Positions 25,280-34,633 are shown, counted from the stretch's first letter. The stretch: 64,000 bases of DNA from Candidatus Methanophagaceae archaeon (GCA_003194435.1 PQXC01000007.1:1-64000); one strand, 5' to 3'. Notes: generated by a model not told the origin, from the sequence alone. Numbers and translations: made by a program.

Positions 25280-26252
25280 GTCTCAACCTCGGATCCAGCT
25301 GCACATAGACCATGTCTGCAACGAAATTCGCTGCAATAATAACAAGCGTGATAATCAGAAATGCACCCTGCAATAATGGATAATCACGATACGTTACTGC
25401 ATCAAAAAGCAGCCTCCCAACTCCTGGATATGCGAACACGGTCTCAACGAGTATCGTTCCACCTATCATAAAACCCGTTCTAAGTGCAATCATCGTGGTA
25501 ATTGGAAGCAATGCGTTCTTCATCGCGTGCTTACGCATAATATACCACTCCGCCATGCCTTTCGCCCTCGCAGTAAGTATATAATCCTCCCCTATCACAT
25601 TTAGCATTGAATTCCGCATCAGGAGATACACACCACCGATATGGGAGATAACAAGCGTTGTCGCAGGTAAGAACAGGTGATATAATATGTCAGAGGCTTC
25701 TTCAAGAAGCGACGAATACCCCATAAACGGTGTTTGTGCACCGAAAGCCGGGAATAAATTGAGCTTTACGCTAAATAAAATGATGAAAAGCATACCAAGG
25801 AAGAACGGAGGAAAAGACCCGATAGAAAGAAGTGACACGAGCAGTCCGACATCGCTTTTCCCACCCCTATTCCATGCAGATATAGCGCCCAGCAGGATGC
25901 CCAGCACCATATAAAGTGCTGTTGATGTTCCAACGAGAAGAAGCGTCCATTTCAGTGCTCCAATCAATATGTCTGATACGGGAGCATTGTGATATATTGA
26001 CCACCCGAGGTCGCCATGCAGAATACCGAGCATATAGTCGTAGAATTGTTGGCTGAGCGGTTTGTCAAGTCCGTAATATGTGAGCAGTTTTGCCCTCGTC
26101 TCTTCATCCAGCACGATGGGCATATCCATACCAGGGGCACCGGTTAGAAATGATAATGGGTCGCCGGGCATTAGTCTTGGTAAAAAGAAGTTGAAAGAGA
26201 GAACAACAAGGATTATGGCGACGTAACCCGTTATTTTTGTAATCCGGTGCAT
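25272..26252 (-). CDS. oppB: ABC transporter permease, OppB/NikB type
   Basis: A 326-residue permease with the usual N-terminal helix and RLMPGDPL motif (F-x-PRLMPGDP), then five or six membrane helices with the EAA loop ILTARAKGMAEWYIMRKHAM and the C-terminal ETVFAYPGVGRLLFDAV block characteristic of OppB/DppB/NikB. It begins 34 bp after the binding-protein gene. Its partner is OppC. The substrate is set by the binding protein. Confidence 0.92.
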   Translation of the reverse strand: MHRITKITGYVAIILVVLSFNFFLPRLMPGDPLSFLTGAPGMDMPIVLDEETRAKLLTYYGLDKPLSQQFYDYMLGILHGDLGWSIYHNAPVSDILIGALKWTLLLVGTSTALYMVLGILLGAISAWNRGGKSDVGLLVSLLSIGSFPPFFLGMLFIILFSVKLNLFPAFGAQTPFMGYSSLLEEASDILYHLFLPATTLVISHIGGVYLLMRNSMLNVIGEDYILTARAKGMAEWYIMRKHAMKNALLPITTMIALRTGFMIGGTILVETVFAYPGVGRLLFDAVTYRDYPLLQGAFLIITLVIIAANFVADMVYVQLDPRLRHD

Positions 26253-26286
26253 TTATTTTTGTATGTGGATAAAAAGAGGAGGATAT

Positions 26287-28053
26287 TTATCTGTTCTTCC
26301 TCCTCAAAACCAGGTATGCAACCGCCAGTAATCCCGTGATTGCGAATATTACATCGAAGCCTGGCTGCTCTGGCTCTGGTGTTGGTGTTGGTATTGGTGT
26401 TGGTGCTGACGTCGTACCTGGGGACGCTGAAGCAGCAGGTGCAAGTGATGGCGCAGGTCTTACTTCTTCCTCCCCGATGAACACGAGTTTGTTCATCTCG
26501 ATTGGAATACCAATTCCCACACCGCCCTTTGTAAAGAACCAGGTATCCAGTTTCTCCGGGCGATAGACGCAGCACATCTTTGGATGATACAGGGTGTACA
26601 CCGGTAGATTCTCGGCAATGCTTTCCTGGAGTTTAAATACAAGCTCTTTTCTTGCTTTGTAATCCATCGTTTCCCGTTGTTCCTTAAATAACGCCGTGTA
26701 CGTTTCGTTCTTACACGTGCCTCCTGGCCAGTCAGGTTTTTCCAATATGTTTGGATTTGCTATCCCACCGTGACCCGATATAACCATGAAGAAATTACCT
26801 TCTTTGAGTATCCCGTCCACGGTGCTCATGTCCATCACTTTTACGTTTATCTTTATGCCGACCGCTGCCAGTTGCGATTTTATCAGTTCTGCCTCCCTTG
26901 AGAATTTGTCAAGTGTTATCAAATTGAACTCCAGGTCTCCTCCTTCCGGATATTCCATTATTCCGTCGCCATCGGTGTCTGTGAAGTTCAAAGCATTGAG
27001 TATTTCGATAGCCTTTGTCACGTTATGTTCATAGTCCGGAAGGTCTGGATTGTACCATTCTGTCACATCAGGATGAATTAATCCCGTGTTCGCAGGTATT
27101 CCATAACCGTGCACGACCAGCTCAACGAGTTCCGTTCTGTTTATACCGTAAGCAATTGCCTTTCTGAACGCTGTGAGGTTGGTTGGGTATCTTTCACAGT
27201 TGAAGATGACTTTTAACACCCAGTAGCTCGGACCCCATCGAGTACCAAAACCTGATTTGTTTTCAAACGCAGATACTGCTTTTGCTCTTCGTCCCCAGAA
27301 ACTGGTTTCATCTATGTCACCGGTTGTTAATGCTAACGCAGGGTCATTGACCGAGAGCGAGATGAGTTTATCCACCAGCGGTTTTCCCTTGAAATATTCT
27401 TCGTTTGCCTCCCACTCGTAATATCCCTGCTCTTTATTGTATTTTAACAGTTTGAAAGGACCTGTTCCTATAACAGCCTTGTCTCCAACAAATTTAACCG
27501 GGTCTGATACGTCTTTCCAGATATGTTCGGGTATTATCGGGACGTTTCCCGCAATGTCCACAAGGAACGGTGCAAACGGTTCGGTAAGGTGTATAACCAC
27601 AGTATGGTCATCCACGATGTCTACATGGTCTATGTAGCCCAGAGTCTGGAACCACTTGAACGAGGTCTTATGCTTTTTTATGTAATCGAAAGTAAACTGC
27701 ACGTCCTTTGCGGTAAATGGTTCTCCATCGTGCCATTTCACACCTTCGTGAAGATGGAACGTCCACGTCTTGCCATCGTCAGACATCTCCCAACTGTCTG
27801 CAAGCCAGGGTATTACAGTACCGTTCTGGTCTTTCCAGGTCAGCGTGTCGAATCCAAAGCTCATTCTGATATAACCAGGTCCTCTCGGATAGAATCCGAA
27901 CGGCGAAGGATATCCCCAGTCACCTCCAGGGAGATCACCAGCGAATTTTACCACTTTCTCGTCTGCCGCAACAGCGGCTATTCCACCGAAAACACTGCAC
28001 ACAAGTATTAGTATTACCAGTGTTAATACATCCACATTTTTCCCCTTTTTCAT
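26287..28053 (-). CDS. oppA: ABC substrate-binding protein, family 5, with PGF-CTERM-like anchor
   Basis: A 588-residue extracellular binding protein of the SBP_bac_5 (Opp/Dpp/Nik) family. It has a signal peptide (about 8-30, LTLVILILVCSVFGGIAA), the family block WTFHLHEGVKWHDGEPFTAK, and FRKAIAYGINRTELV. The C terminus has a Pro/Thr stalk (PTPIPTPTPEPE) followed by PGFDVIFAITGLLAVAYLVL and basic residues, which fits an archaeal PGF-CTERM sorting signal. The ATG overlaps the stop of cooC by four bases, so binding protein and nickel ATPase are translationally linked. Nickel or a nickel chelate is therefore the most likely cargo (inference), with oligopeptides the alternative. Confidence 0.88.
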   Translation of the reverse strand: MKKGKNVDVLTLVILILVCSVFGGIAAVAADEKVVKFAGDLPGGDWGYPSPFGFYPRGPGYIRMSFGFDTLTWKDQNGTVIPWLADSWEMSDDGKTWTFHLHEGVKWHDGEPFTAKDVQFTFDYIKKHKTSFKWFQTLGYIDHVDIVDDHTVVIHLTEPFAPFLVDIAGNVPIIPEHIWKDVSDPVKFVGDKAVIGTGPFKLLKYNKEQGYYEWEANEEYFKGKPLVDKLISLSVNDPALALTTGDIDETSFWGRRAKAVSAFENKSGFGTRWGPSYWVLKVIFNCERYPTNLTAFRKAIAYGINRTELVELVVHGYGIPANTGLIHPDVTEWYNPDLPDYEHNVTKAIEILNALNFTDTDGDGIMEYPEGGDLEFNLITLDKFSREAELIKSQLAAVGIKINVKVMDMSTVDGILKEGNFFMVISGHGGIANPNILEKPDWPGGTCKNETYTALFKEQRETMDYKARKELVFKLQESIAENLPVYTLYHPKMCCVYRPEKLDTWFFTKGGVGIGIPIEMNKLVFIGEEEVRPAPSLAPAASASPGTTSAPTPIPTPTPEPEQPGFDVIFAITGLLAVAYLVLRRKNR

Positions 28054-28838
28054 TTTCCCCCTTTTTCACCTCCTAAAACATTGATAAGTTCATCAATCTC
28101 TGGCAAGCATACATCAAGCTCTTTACCGGTCAGTCCAGCCCGGAACACGTCATTATTCACCGGGATAATCCCTGCAATTCTGTCTTCATCCACAGATGCG
28201 AGCATAACTTGCCTGCTTTCATCATCCACTTTATTGAGTATGAAATAGACAGGTTTTTTAATGCTACCCGCTAATTCGTCAATCTTTTTCGAGAGCATAA
28301 GCGATTCAAAAGTCGGGTCCATAACCACCAGAACAATGTCGCATCCCTGTTCCACGCCCCTGCCGAAGTGTTCAACTCCCGCATCCGTATCTATGATTAC
28401 AACCTCTTTAGCAGCCACTTTCAGGTGTTCAAGCATTCCTGTTGAGAGAACACCCATTGCACAGGCACAACCCTCCCCGAACTCATGTATTTTCCCTACT
28501 GCGAGCAGCATTATTCCGTTCTTCTCAACCAGGTACTCTCTTGGGATATCGTCGAGTGTCCACATTTCATCGAAGATTTCGATCTTCGGCGGACCGCTTT
28601 TTGCATTGGGATTCTGAAACGATGACCTCATCCGCTCAAGAATCACTTTCTTTCCGCCGAAGTAGTTCATGAGGTCATCAGGCAGCTCCATGCCTAATTG
28701 GCGGTGTAATCCGAAGTTCGATTCATCACTGTCAATCACCAGCACCCGGTATCCACGATTTGCCATTGCCTTTGCGAGAAGCGCAGCAATCGTGCTTTTT
28801 CCGCACCCCCCTTTTCCACACACCATTATCTTCATCAT
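28050..28838 (-). CDS. cooC: CooC-like nickel-insertion ATPase
   Basis: A 262-residue SIMIBI ATPase with the deviant Walker A CGKGGCGKST at residues 7-16, VLVIDSDESNFGLHRQLGM, and DTDAGVEHFGRGVEQGCD. The GEGCACAMGVL motif carries the C-x-C pair that coordinates nickel at the CooC dimer interface, a closer match to true CooC than the paralog at 17029. It is the first gene of a six-gene operon and its stop overlaps oppA. A Shine-Dalgarno-like AGGTGATAA precedes the start. CooC loads nickel into carbon monoxide dehydrogenase/acetyl-CoA synthase; the coupling suggests that this operon imports the metal and hands it on. Confidence 0.88.
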   Translation of the reverse strand: MMKIMVCGKGGCGKSTIAALLAKAMANRGYRVLVIDSDESNFGLHRQLGMELPDDLMNYFGGKKVILERMRSSFQNPNAKSGPPKIEIFDEMWTLDDIPREYLVEKNGIMLLAVGKIHEFGEGCACAMGVLSTGMLEHLKVAAKEVVIIDTDAGVEHFGRGVEQGCDIVLVVMDPTFESLMLSKKIDELAGSIKKPVYFILNKVDDESRQVMLASVDEDRIAGIIPVNNDVFRAGLTGKELDVCLPEIDELINVLGGEKGGK

Positions 28839-29143
28839 TTATCACCTTTCTATGCGGTTTTACAGTTATTTTCTTATTTATAATTGATGAATAAAATAGA
28901 TCGTATATAAATTTTCCGATTTTTTCCTGTGGTATCTTATGAACTATATTGAATGCTAACAGGTTTATCCCATTATTTCTACTTGTTCCGCTTTTTCCCT
29001 TCTCACCTTTATGCTCTGTGTAATCGCATCTTCAAATGCAATTGACTCAAAAACCACTCAAAATATTGCTTTCATTGCTATGCCCCAGTTTTAGCTGTTC
29101 CTGGATTACCGCTTACGGGTTTTGGGTCATTTACAGTATTTGC
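28839..29143. other. Promoter-side spacer of the cooC-opp operon
   Basis: About 305 bp with no supportable gene. TATA-like AT-rich sequence lies just upstream of cooC (28870-28925). On the minus strand a short open piece (stop at 28965-28967; ending VRREKAEQVEIMG) looks protein-like but has an in-frame stop near its beginning and no ribosome-binding site, so I leave it unannotated. Confidence 0.4.
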
Positions 29144-30001
29144 TCAGATGCTCAGACTAAACTTTTTATATTTTGTTATGGCGACGAAATGTGGAGGATG
29201 TAGGCTTCCTTTATCCCTGAAACCCAAAGAAATGGCAATGCCAATCAAAACGACACCAAGAGAAGCGATCTTTGTCACAGAAGACAGAGTAAATCTATGT
29301 ATTTTATCTAAGGAAAACGCACCTTTTATTACTTTAAAACATCCTCTATTAAAGACCTTTTCGGCTTAAACAGCTTCCAATTAAGGATATTATGCTTAAA
29401 CAAGAAAAGCCAACGGCTTTAAAGAGGGGTATTCTATGGCTAAAACAAGTTTCATACCGATATAATAGCCTTTGGACCTGGAATAAGCCCATTTATAGTC
29501 CTTATCTTTTAAATCTTCCCTCTTATACTTCTTTCTGAACCAGTTAAGATCCACCGTCAAATTGGTGGTATCTCCAATTATTATCGTTTTTCCTCTCTTT
29601 CGCTTTCCACAAACGGCGTTTACGATTCTCAACACCATATCCACAAACTGATCGACTGTAAACCTGCTTAGAAGCCTGTAAACTTCTTTAGCATCTGGAA
29701 CATCGTGCACGCCTGTAAACTCCCTTAACGACGCTTTAGCCTTTAATTCGCTTATTACAAAGGTTATATCAGTTTCAAAGCACATTGCGAGTATCACGAC
29801 CTTCAGCATCGTTATAGCTTCACTTAGCGGCTTTACTCCATGTTTAGACACTATTTTCCTCATCTTTCTTTTCTCGAATATCCTTAGCACGTTTCTCACA
29901 AAATCCCATCTGGGGTCCCCTTCTTCCGGTATCAACGGTGTCGCTATGATGATCTTTTGTGAATGGTTAATGGAGGGGGTTAAGTGTGATGAATAACACA
30001 C
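29144..30001 (-). pseudogene. Transposase remnant with internal deletion
   Basis: The main frame (29396-30001) encodes an N-terminal region (FVRNVLRIFEKRKMRKIVSK; LSEAITMLKVVILAMCFETD), a DUF772-like helical part and the first catalytic segment (GKTIIIGDTTNLTVDLNWFR), ending at PLAFLV. In intact IS4/IS5-type enzymes this is followed by about 150 residues including the second Asp and the Glu. Here a different frame downstream gives FKVIKGAFSLDKIHRFTLSS and VALIGIA-like helices to a stop at 29144-29146, which resembles the transposase C terminus. The gene has thus lost its middle and is dead. Its first codons overlap the 3' end of the neighbouring permease gene. Confidence 0.6.
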
Positions 30002-30839
30002 CCATAATCATTACTATGACACCACACAACCGTTCCTTTATACGCGATTCCTTAAATATCGAATAGCCGAAGATAACACCCATTATCGCACTTGTTCGCT
30101 TCACTGCAATCACGTATGCAACGAGCGTGAGCGAGATAGCAGTCATCTGCGAGATGGACGTCAAACCCCCGAATAGCCCTACTTTCAATAAACCCTGTCC
30201 ATTCATGCTAATCCGCTCTTTTCTTGCCATCGCTATGACCAGTGGTGACAGCAGTAACGCGGCTACCGAGTCAACCGCGATGACCCAGAACAACGGCGAG
30301 GAGTTCAACAGCCCTATCTTGTCTATATTGGATGTTATACTCCATATAAACGCAACCAAAAGCATCAACCTCGCACCTTTATCACTCACAAGCGCTTTGA
30401 ATGGTGCAAAATACCCGTGTACCTTCTCACTCACATTTAACAGGTATGAGCCCGCGACAATCATGAGAATACCGATGATACCACCCACGTTTGGGAATTC
30501 ACCCACCATTAATGGCGATGTCACGAGCATGAACAGTGGTGTAAATGTGAGCATAGGCACAGTAATAGAGAGCTCAGAGATTTTTATCGCTCGCATATAC
30601 ATGATTAGCGTTACTACATACAGAGTTGAGCCTGAGAACAGCGCCAGCCAGAATCGCGTGCCCAGTGCGGGAATACCGGTGAATAATAGAGCCGGTAGTA
30701 GAAAAGGTAGTGCAAAAGCGGGTAATGCCCATGCCAGCACGTACTCATCGCTTTCGCTCTCGCTTAAACATTTCTTGCTGAATACATCCTTCAGGGATTC
30801 AAATAGCGCAGTCAGGAGCGCAAAGATAAGCCAGAGCAT
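29967..30839 (-). CDS. DMT superfamily permease (EamA family)
   Basis: A 290-residue protein with ten predicted membrane helices in two EamA repeats (first helix LIFALLTALFESLKDVFSKK; ELSITVPMLTFTPLFMLVTS; second half RLMLLVAFIWSITSNIDKIG; ending GVIVMIMGVLFITLNPL). Substrate unknown. Its 3' end overlaps the transposase frame by 35 bp, so the insertion landed at the very end of this gene and may have altered the last residues. It may be cotranscribed with the AsnB-Dph6 fusion gene 19 bp upstream. Confidence 0.85.
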   Translation of the reverse strand: MLWLIFALLTALFESLKDVFSKKCLSESESDEYVLAWALPAFALPFLLPALLFTGIPALGTRFWLALFSGSTLYVVTLIMYMRAIKISELSITVPMLTFTPLFMLVTSPLMVGEFPNVGGIIGILMIVAGSYLLNVSEKVHGYFAPFKALVSDKGARLMLLVAFIWSITSNIDKIGLLNSSPLFWVIAVDSVAALLLSPLVIAMARKERISMNGQGLLKVGLFGGLTSISQMTAISLTLVAYVIAVKRTSAIMGVIFGYSIFKESRIKERLCGVIVMIMGVLFITLNPLH

Positions 30840-30858
30840 ATCTCTGTCTTCGCTTCCT

Positions 30859-32880
30859 TCATTCTTTCACTACCAATCGCAACCGCAATTGCGCCGTCGC
30901 GGTATCAGCATCAATAACATCCCCTTCTCTCGCTACTATCTCTATTCTACCACTGAACATCGGACCGTTCAGCACTAAGGTTTGATACTCGCCCCTATGC
31001 TTCACCAGCCACTCAATATCACTATCACCGGAAGTTATCCGTTTGCCAAGCCATGCCCTGTGCTCAACGGGTACCGCAGATAGAATCACTTCAAACAAAC
31101 TGAGAGCAAGCCGCAGTTCTGTCTCATAGTTGATATGCCACAATGGTGATAATACCGTCAGACCCTCTTCCGCCGCAGTGCGCTCTATTCTATCCTTAGC
31201 GGCTTCATCATCGCTAACATCCGTGATAATACCTCCTATCTGATACTTCGCCTTTGCTTCTCTCAAAGCAGCACTGAGATTACCACGTTCAGGTTCAGGC
31301 TCCTTTATCAGTGGTAAACCAAGAGCCTTTGCCTGCTGTTCCGCAACCTCAGGCATATAGGATGTAAAGGCAGAGGCAGAGGTTGAGTCAGAGGCGATTA
31401 AACAATCCACCTGATAGCCCGCCTTCCGCATTAACCATAATGCATATATGCTCTCAATTCCGGAATTGAAGATACAACCAAGATTGATGTTCCGTGCGGG
31501 ATAAAAAGTCCTTATGTAGTCTCGCTTATACCGGTATCCTTTTCTCGCTCTCAGCTTATCCATTGCTTTGAGGAAATTCGAGCCGTATTGAATTGCCCTT
31601 TTCTTCCTGCTCGCTACATCCATCAGACCGAGCTCTCGCCGCGCTATCTCTCGTAAAATTAATTTATCCTCACCATTGTGCAATTTCAATACCGGCGGTA
31701 TTCTCAATCCGAACTCCACGAGTTCGGGTGCCAGAAACGGCGCACGTAATGAAATCCCGCAATGATTGGCTATTACGTCGTCGCGATAGAGGTCGCGCTC
31801 ATACGCACCCATGAGTCCAGCCAGGCATTCTTCTCCCACTTCTTCCAATTTCACACGTTTATGCCGCTCATAACCGGCGAATAGCTCCTCCGTGCCCAGA
31901 CCATAGAGAATGGTCTTTATACCATCTTCCATAGCAAATTCACATGCCACATATAATGGCAATGCCACACTCGCCTTCACAACATCCGTATCCTCGATAC
32001 ACGGTATCACTTCTTTGAGATATCTCTCCAGCTCTTCTATCCGTAACCTCTTTATCCTCAGCTCGAAGCCATGACGTGCTGCTACATGCCTCGCAAACTC
32101 TAAATCCTCAGCTACCTTCATCCCCGGCTCTTCCACCGCAACGGTATAGCAGTTGAAATCGGCACCCGAATCCTTGCACAGATATGCGATGAGTGTAGAA
32201 TCCAGCCCACCGGAGAAGAGTACGCCAAACTTCTCGCCCGCCGGTATCCTCCTCCTTATGCTCGCACGTATCAGTTCCAGTAGTTCAGACCTCAGCATCG
32301 CCATATCCCCGCTCAGCTCCGGCTTGGTAGAGAAGAAAGCCCGATGCTCAAACTTTAACCTGTCCCCTTTTATATCATACAGCAATACTGTTCTTGGCTC
32401 AAGCAAGATAGCATGTGGGAAACCCATCGCCTCCAGCATCTTCCGCTCTGATGCAAATGCGAATCCATCTGCATGTACGAACCAGAGCGGTTTTATGCCC
32501 AGTATGTCACGGGCGATGAGTACTTCATCATCTTCTACTCGCCACAGGGCAAAAGCAAAAGCACCGTCCAGGCTCTTCTCTATCTCTATACCCTCAAGAT
32601 CGGCTCTCCTCTCGAGGTAGTGTAAAAGCGAGTCATAACTGCTCTCATCCTTTTTATTGTATAGCTCTACATCTGCCACGAGCCTGAGTCTATTCTTCTT
32701 CAACTCTCCTGTGGTGGCGATACAGTTCCTTAAGCTCTCATCACATACCGCATTCTTCAATCTGATGTTGAGGTTCTTCGTATTCGTCTTTCTCGTTGTC
32801 TCCGTCTTCAGCGCCTCAAAACCACTGATTGCTACCTTCAGTGCATTAACGTGGTTAAAAACCCCCGCTATTCTCGCCAT
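30859..32880 (-). CDS. Asparagine synthetase-like / Dph6-like fusion protein
   Basis: A 673-residue two-enzyme fusion. Residues about 1-190 are a class II glutamine amidotransferase fold (LDGAFAFALWRVEDDEVLIA; GIKPLWFVHADGFAFASE), but the protein starts MARIAGVF and lacks the Cys2 nucleophile, so glutaminase activity is not expected. Residues about 200-440 are an asparagine-synthetase ATP-pyrophosphatase with intact PP motif VLFSGGLDSTLIAYL and GTEELFAGYERHK. Residues about 460-673 resemble Dph6 (diphthine-ammonia ligase): SPLWHINYETEL, WLGKRI and YQTLVLNGPMFSGRIEI are clear, but the SGGxDS loop has become NSGIES. It overlaps the upstream phosphorylase gene by 26 bp. The substrate is unknown; an ammonia-dependent amide ligase is plausible. 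Confidence 0.8.
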   Translation of the reverse strand: MARIAGVFNHVNALKVAISGFEALKTETTRKTNTKNLNIRLKNAVCDESLRNCIATTGELKKNRLRLVADVELYNKKDESSYDSLLHYLERRADLEGIEIEKSLDGAFAFALWRVEDDEVLIARDILGIKPLWFVHADGFAFASERKMLEAMGFPHAILLEPRTVLLYDIKGDRLKFEHRAFFSTKPELSGDMAMLRSELLELIRASIRRRIPAGEKFGVLFSGGLDSTLIAYLCKDSGADFNCYTVAVEEPGMKVAEDLEFARHVAARHGFELRIKRLRIEELERYLKEVIPCIEDTDVVKASVALPLYVACEFAMEDGIKTILYGLGTEELFAGYERHKRVKLEEVGEECLAGLMGAYERDLYRDDVIANHCGISLRAPFLAPELVEFGLRIPPVLKLHNGEDKLILREIARRELGLMDVASRKKRAIQYGSNFLKAMDKLRARKGYRYKRDYIRTFYPARNINLGCIFNSGIESIYALWLMRKAGYQVDCLIASDSTSASAFTSYMPEVAEQQAKALGLPLIKEPEPERGNLSAALREAKAKYQIGGIITDVSDDEAAKDRIERTAAEEGLTVLSPLWHINYETELRLALSLFEVILSAVPVEHRAWLGKRITSGDSDIEWLVKHRGEYQTLVLNGPMFSGRIEIVAREGDVIDADTATAQLRLRLVVKE

Positions 32881-33613
32881 CTCTAAACACTCGCAATAGC
32901 ACCCTCTCTATATTTTCTCGCATCTTAGTAGCAGCCTCTACTATCCTCTGGTAGCTCAGCTCCTCTTCGGCTATACCATGTGCATAATTATCAACCGAGC
33001 TCAAATTCGCATATTTCAGTCCCAATTCCTTCGCCAGTGTCGCCTCTGCACCCATGTTCATACCAACCACATCTGCATAGTCCCTTATGAAATTTATCTC
33101 CGCCTTCGTCTCCAGTCGCGGTCCTACACTCTGGAAATAGATGCCGCCATCAATCACGGGTATGCCCTCCGCCTTCGCCGCTTCTATCAGCTCGTTTCTC
33201 AAATCACTATCTAAGCCGGGTGTAATATGCACAATCTCATCATCGAAGAAGGTGGGTATATTACACAGGCTGATGTAATCATGGGGCACGAGTAGCGAGC
33301 CGGGTTTTATCTCCTTCTTCAAACTGCCCACCGAAGTCACACCTATGACCCTATCAATGCCAAGCATCTTGAACGCCACTATGTTCGCTCTGTGGTTTAT
33401 CCTGTGCGGTGGTATGTTCCTGTATCTGCCGTGTCTGGGAATGAATACGAATTCGCGACTAACAAACAGGTGAACATCACCATATTTCGTCTTTAGCTCC
33501 TCCTCTCTGCAACCAGCCATTAGCCCGGTATCAAATAGGTTCGTGCCACCAATTACGCCCACCTTATCCTTATCCTTATTCTTCCGCAGTTGCATCTGCA
33601 TTAAATAAAACAA
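32855..33613 (-). CDS. Purine nucleoside / methylthio-nucleoside phosphorylase
   Basis: A PNP_UDP_1-family protein of the MTAP type, 252 residues from the TTG at 33611-33613 or 248 from the ATG at 33599-33601. AGGAGG lies only 4 bases before the TTG, so the true start is open. Motifs are VGVIGGTNLFDTG, FIPRHGRYRNIPPHRINHRA (phosphate and ribose binding), VTSVGSLKKEIKPGSLLVP, and QSVGPRLETKAEI with VVGMNMGAEATLAKELG. It cleaves methylthioadenosine, methylthioinosine or purine nucleosides with phosphate in purine/methionine salvage. The N terminus carries a Lys/Asp hexanucleotide tract (RKNKDKDKV). It overlaps the AsnB-Dph6 fusion gene by 26 bp, suggesting an operon. Confidence 0.88.
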   Translation of the reverse strand: MFYLMQMQLRKNKDKDKVGVIGGTNLFDTGLMAGCREEELKTKYGDVHLFVSREFVFIPRHGRYRNIPPHRINHRANIVAFKMLGIDRVIGVTSVGSLKKEIKPGSLLVPHDYISLCNIPTFFDDEIVHITPGLDSDLRNELIEAAKAEGIPVIDGGIYFQSVGPRLETKAEINFIRDYADVVGMNMGAEATLAKELGLKYANLSSVDNYAHGIAEEELSYQRIVEAATKMRENIERVLLRVFRDGENSGGF

Positions 33614-33684
33614 TCATCCTCCTATAGGATATGTAATGTACTATTACTATTATAATAAAAAATAAAGTGGAGGGAGGAAAGGAA

Positions 33685-34029
33685 ATGAAAATAGTGAGAA
33701 GAGAGCAAAAAATACCTTTCGAGGCGAAAGATGGTTCTGAGATAAGGGAGCTTTTGAAATCAGAAAGCGAAAGGATGAGTCTGGCAGAAGCTACTGTCCA
33801 CGAAGAAACGAAACTCCATTTCCATAAAACTTCCGATGAGATATATTATATTCTGGAGGGGAGAGGAGTAATGGAGATAGAAGGTGAGAGGAGAGAGGTT
33901 TCAGAAGGGGATGCTGTGTTCATTCCTTCCAAAAAGAAGCACAGGATTTACTCAGGTAAAAACGAGAAAGTGAGGTTTTTGTGTCTCTGTGCTCCTCCCT
34001 ATTCTGATGAGGATACAGTCATGGTATAG
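33685..34029 (+). CDS. Cupin-domain protein
   Basis: A 114-residue single-domain cupin. The two cupin motifs are visible: HEETKLHFHKTSDEIYYILEG (metal-binding His and Glu) and GDAVFIPSKKKHRIYS. The ATG at 33685 is chosen because GGAGGGAGGAAAGG lies just upstream; a GTG 18 bases earlier would consume that site. It could be a sugar isomerase-like or regulatory cupin; nothing in the context fixes the substrate. It is divergent from the phosphorylase gene. Confidence 0.85.
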   Translation: MKIVRREQKIPFEAKDGSEIRELLKSESERMSLAEATVHEETKLHFHKTSDEIYYILEGRGVMEIEGERREVSEGDAVFIPSKKKHRIYSGKNEKVRFLCLCAPPYSDEDTVMV

Positions 34030-34165
34030 CAGGATACCGATACGCAAGGTGCAAGACGTTGCGTCAGGTTACCAACGCAAGGAACTCCGCCATGCACGGG
34101 CATTGGTGTCTGTGACGAAAAAGCCGCAGCCGGGACGCACACAATCGCAGAAATTTGCATTGCCA

Positions 34166-34633
34166 TCATAAGGGATGCTTAACACTGGTTCTCTTGAACT
34201 GTTCATTGCTGAACATAATTATATAATCTTTGATCCCGATAACATCAGACATTCGCTTCGCAAATCGCTCTACTGACTCCCGATTATAGCCATGAACGAC
34301 CGTAAAGAGGTTATGTTCCCATTTACCCGGGATGACCACCCGTTCATAGCAGTGAGTCACTTCCTTATAAGATGATAATATATTCCCTATACGTTCCACG
34401 AGCTGTTCCGGTACCTTCCATGCCACCACCGCATTTGCCACTATTCCTACTTTGCGCTGATTTACAGAGATGCCAAGCCGCTTAATCACCCCAGTACTCT
34501 TCAACCTCTTCAACCGGGCTATTACCTCCTCCTCTGTTAGCCCTATCTGGTTGGCAATCACTTTGAACGGCTCCTTATCCAGTGGTATCCCATCCTGCGT
34601 TATACGTAGAATTGCCTGGTCGTTATCATCCAC
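34166..34633 (-). CDS. ahbB: Siroheme decarboxylase subunit AhbB
   Basis: A 155-residue Lrp/AsnC-like protein. I start it at the GTG 34631-34633 (VDDNDQAILRITQDGIPL), which overlaps the ahbA stop; a longer frame reading into ahbA is spurious. It has a winged-helix start (LTEEEVIARLKRLKSTGVIK) and an RAM-like sensor domain (VVAWKVPEQLVERIG; KWEHNLFTVVHGYNRE). AhbA and AhbB together decarboxylate siroheme to 12,18-didecarboxysiroheme, the first step of the alternative heme pathway of archaea and sulfate reducers. The family resemblance to Lrp regulators is by descent; the operon with a radical SAM gene supports the enzyme role. Confidence 0.85.
   Translation of the reverse strand: MDDNDQAILRITQDGIPLDKEPFKVIANQIGLTEEEVIARLKRLKSTGVIKRLGISVNQRKVGIVANAVVAWKVPEQLVERIGNILSSYKEVTHCYERVVIPGKWEHNLFTVVHGYNRESVERFAKRMSDVIGIKDYIIMFSNEQFKRTSVKHPL

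Noticed and set aside
29148..29369. 73-codon plus-strand frame (MLRLNFLYFVMATKCGG...)
   Set aside because: The minus strand here reads as the transposase C terminus; the plus frame has no support beyond being open.
30127..30978. 283-codon plus-strand frame opposite the EamA permease
   Set aside because: Shadow of the permease; no signal, no family, and the opposite strand has a clear membrane protein.
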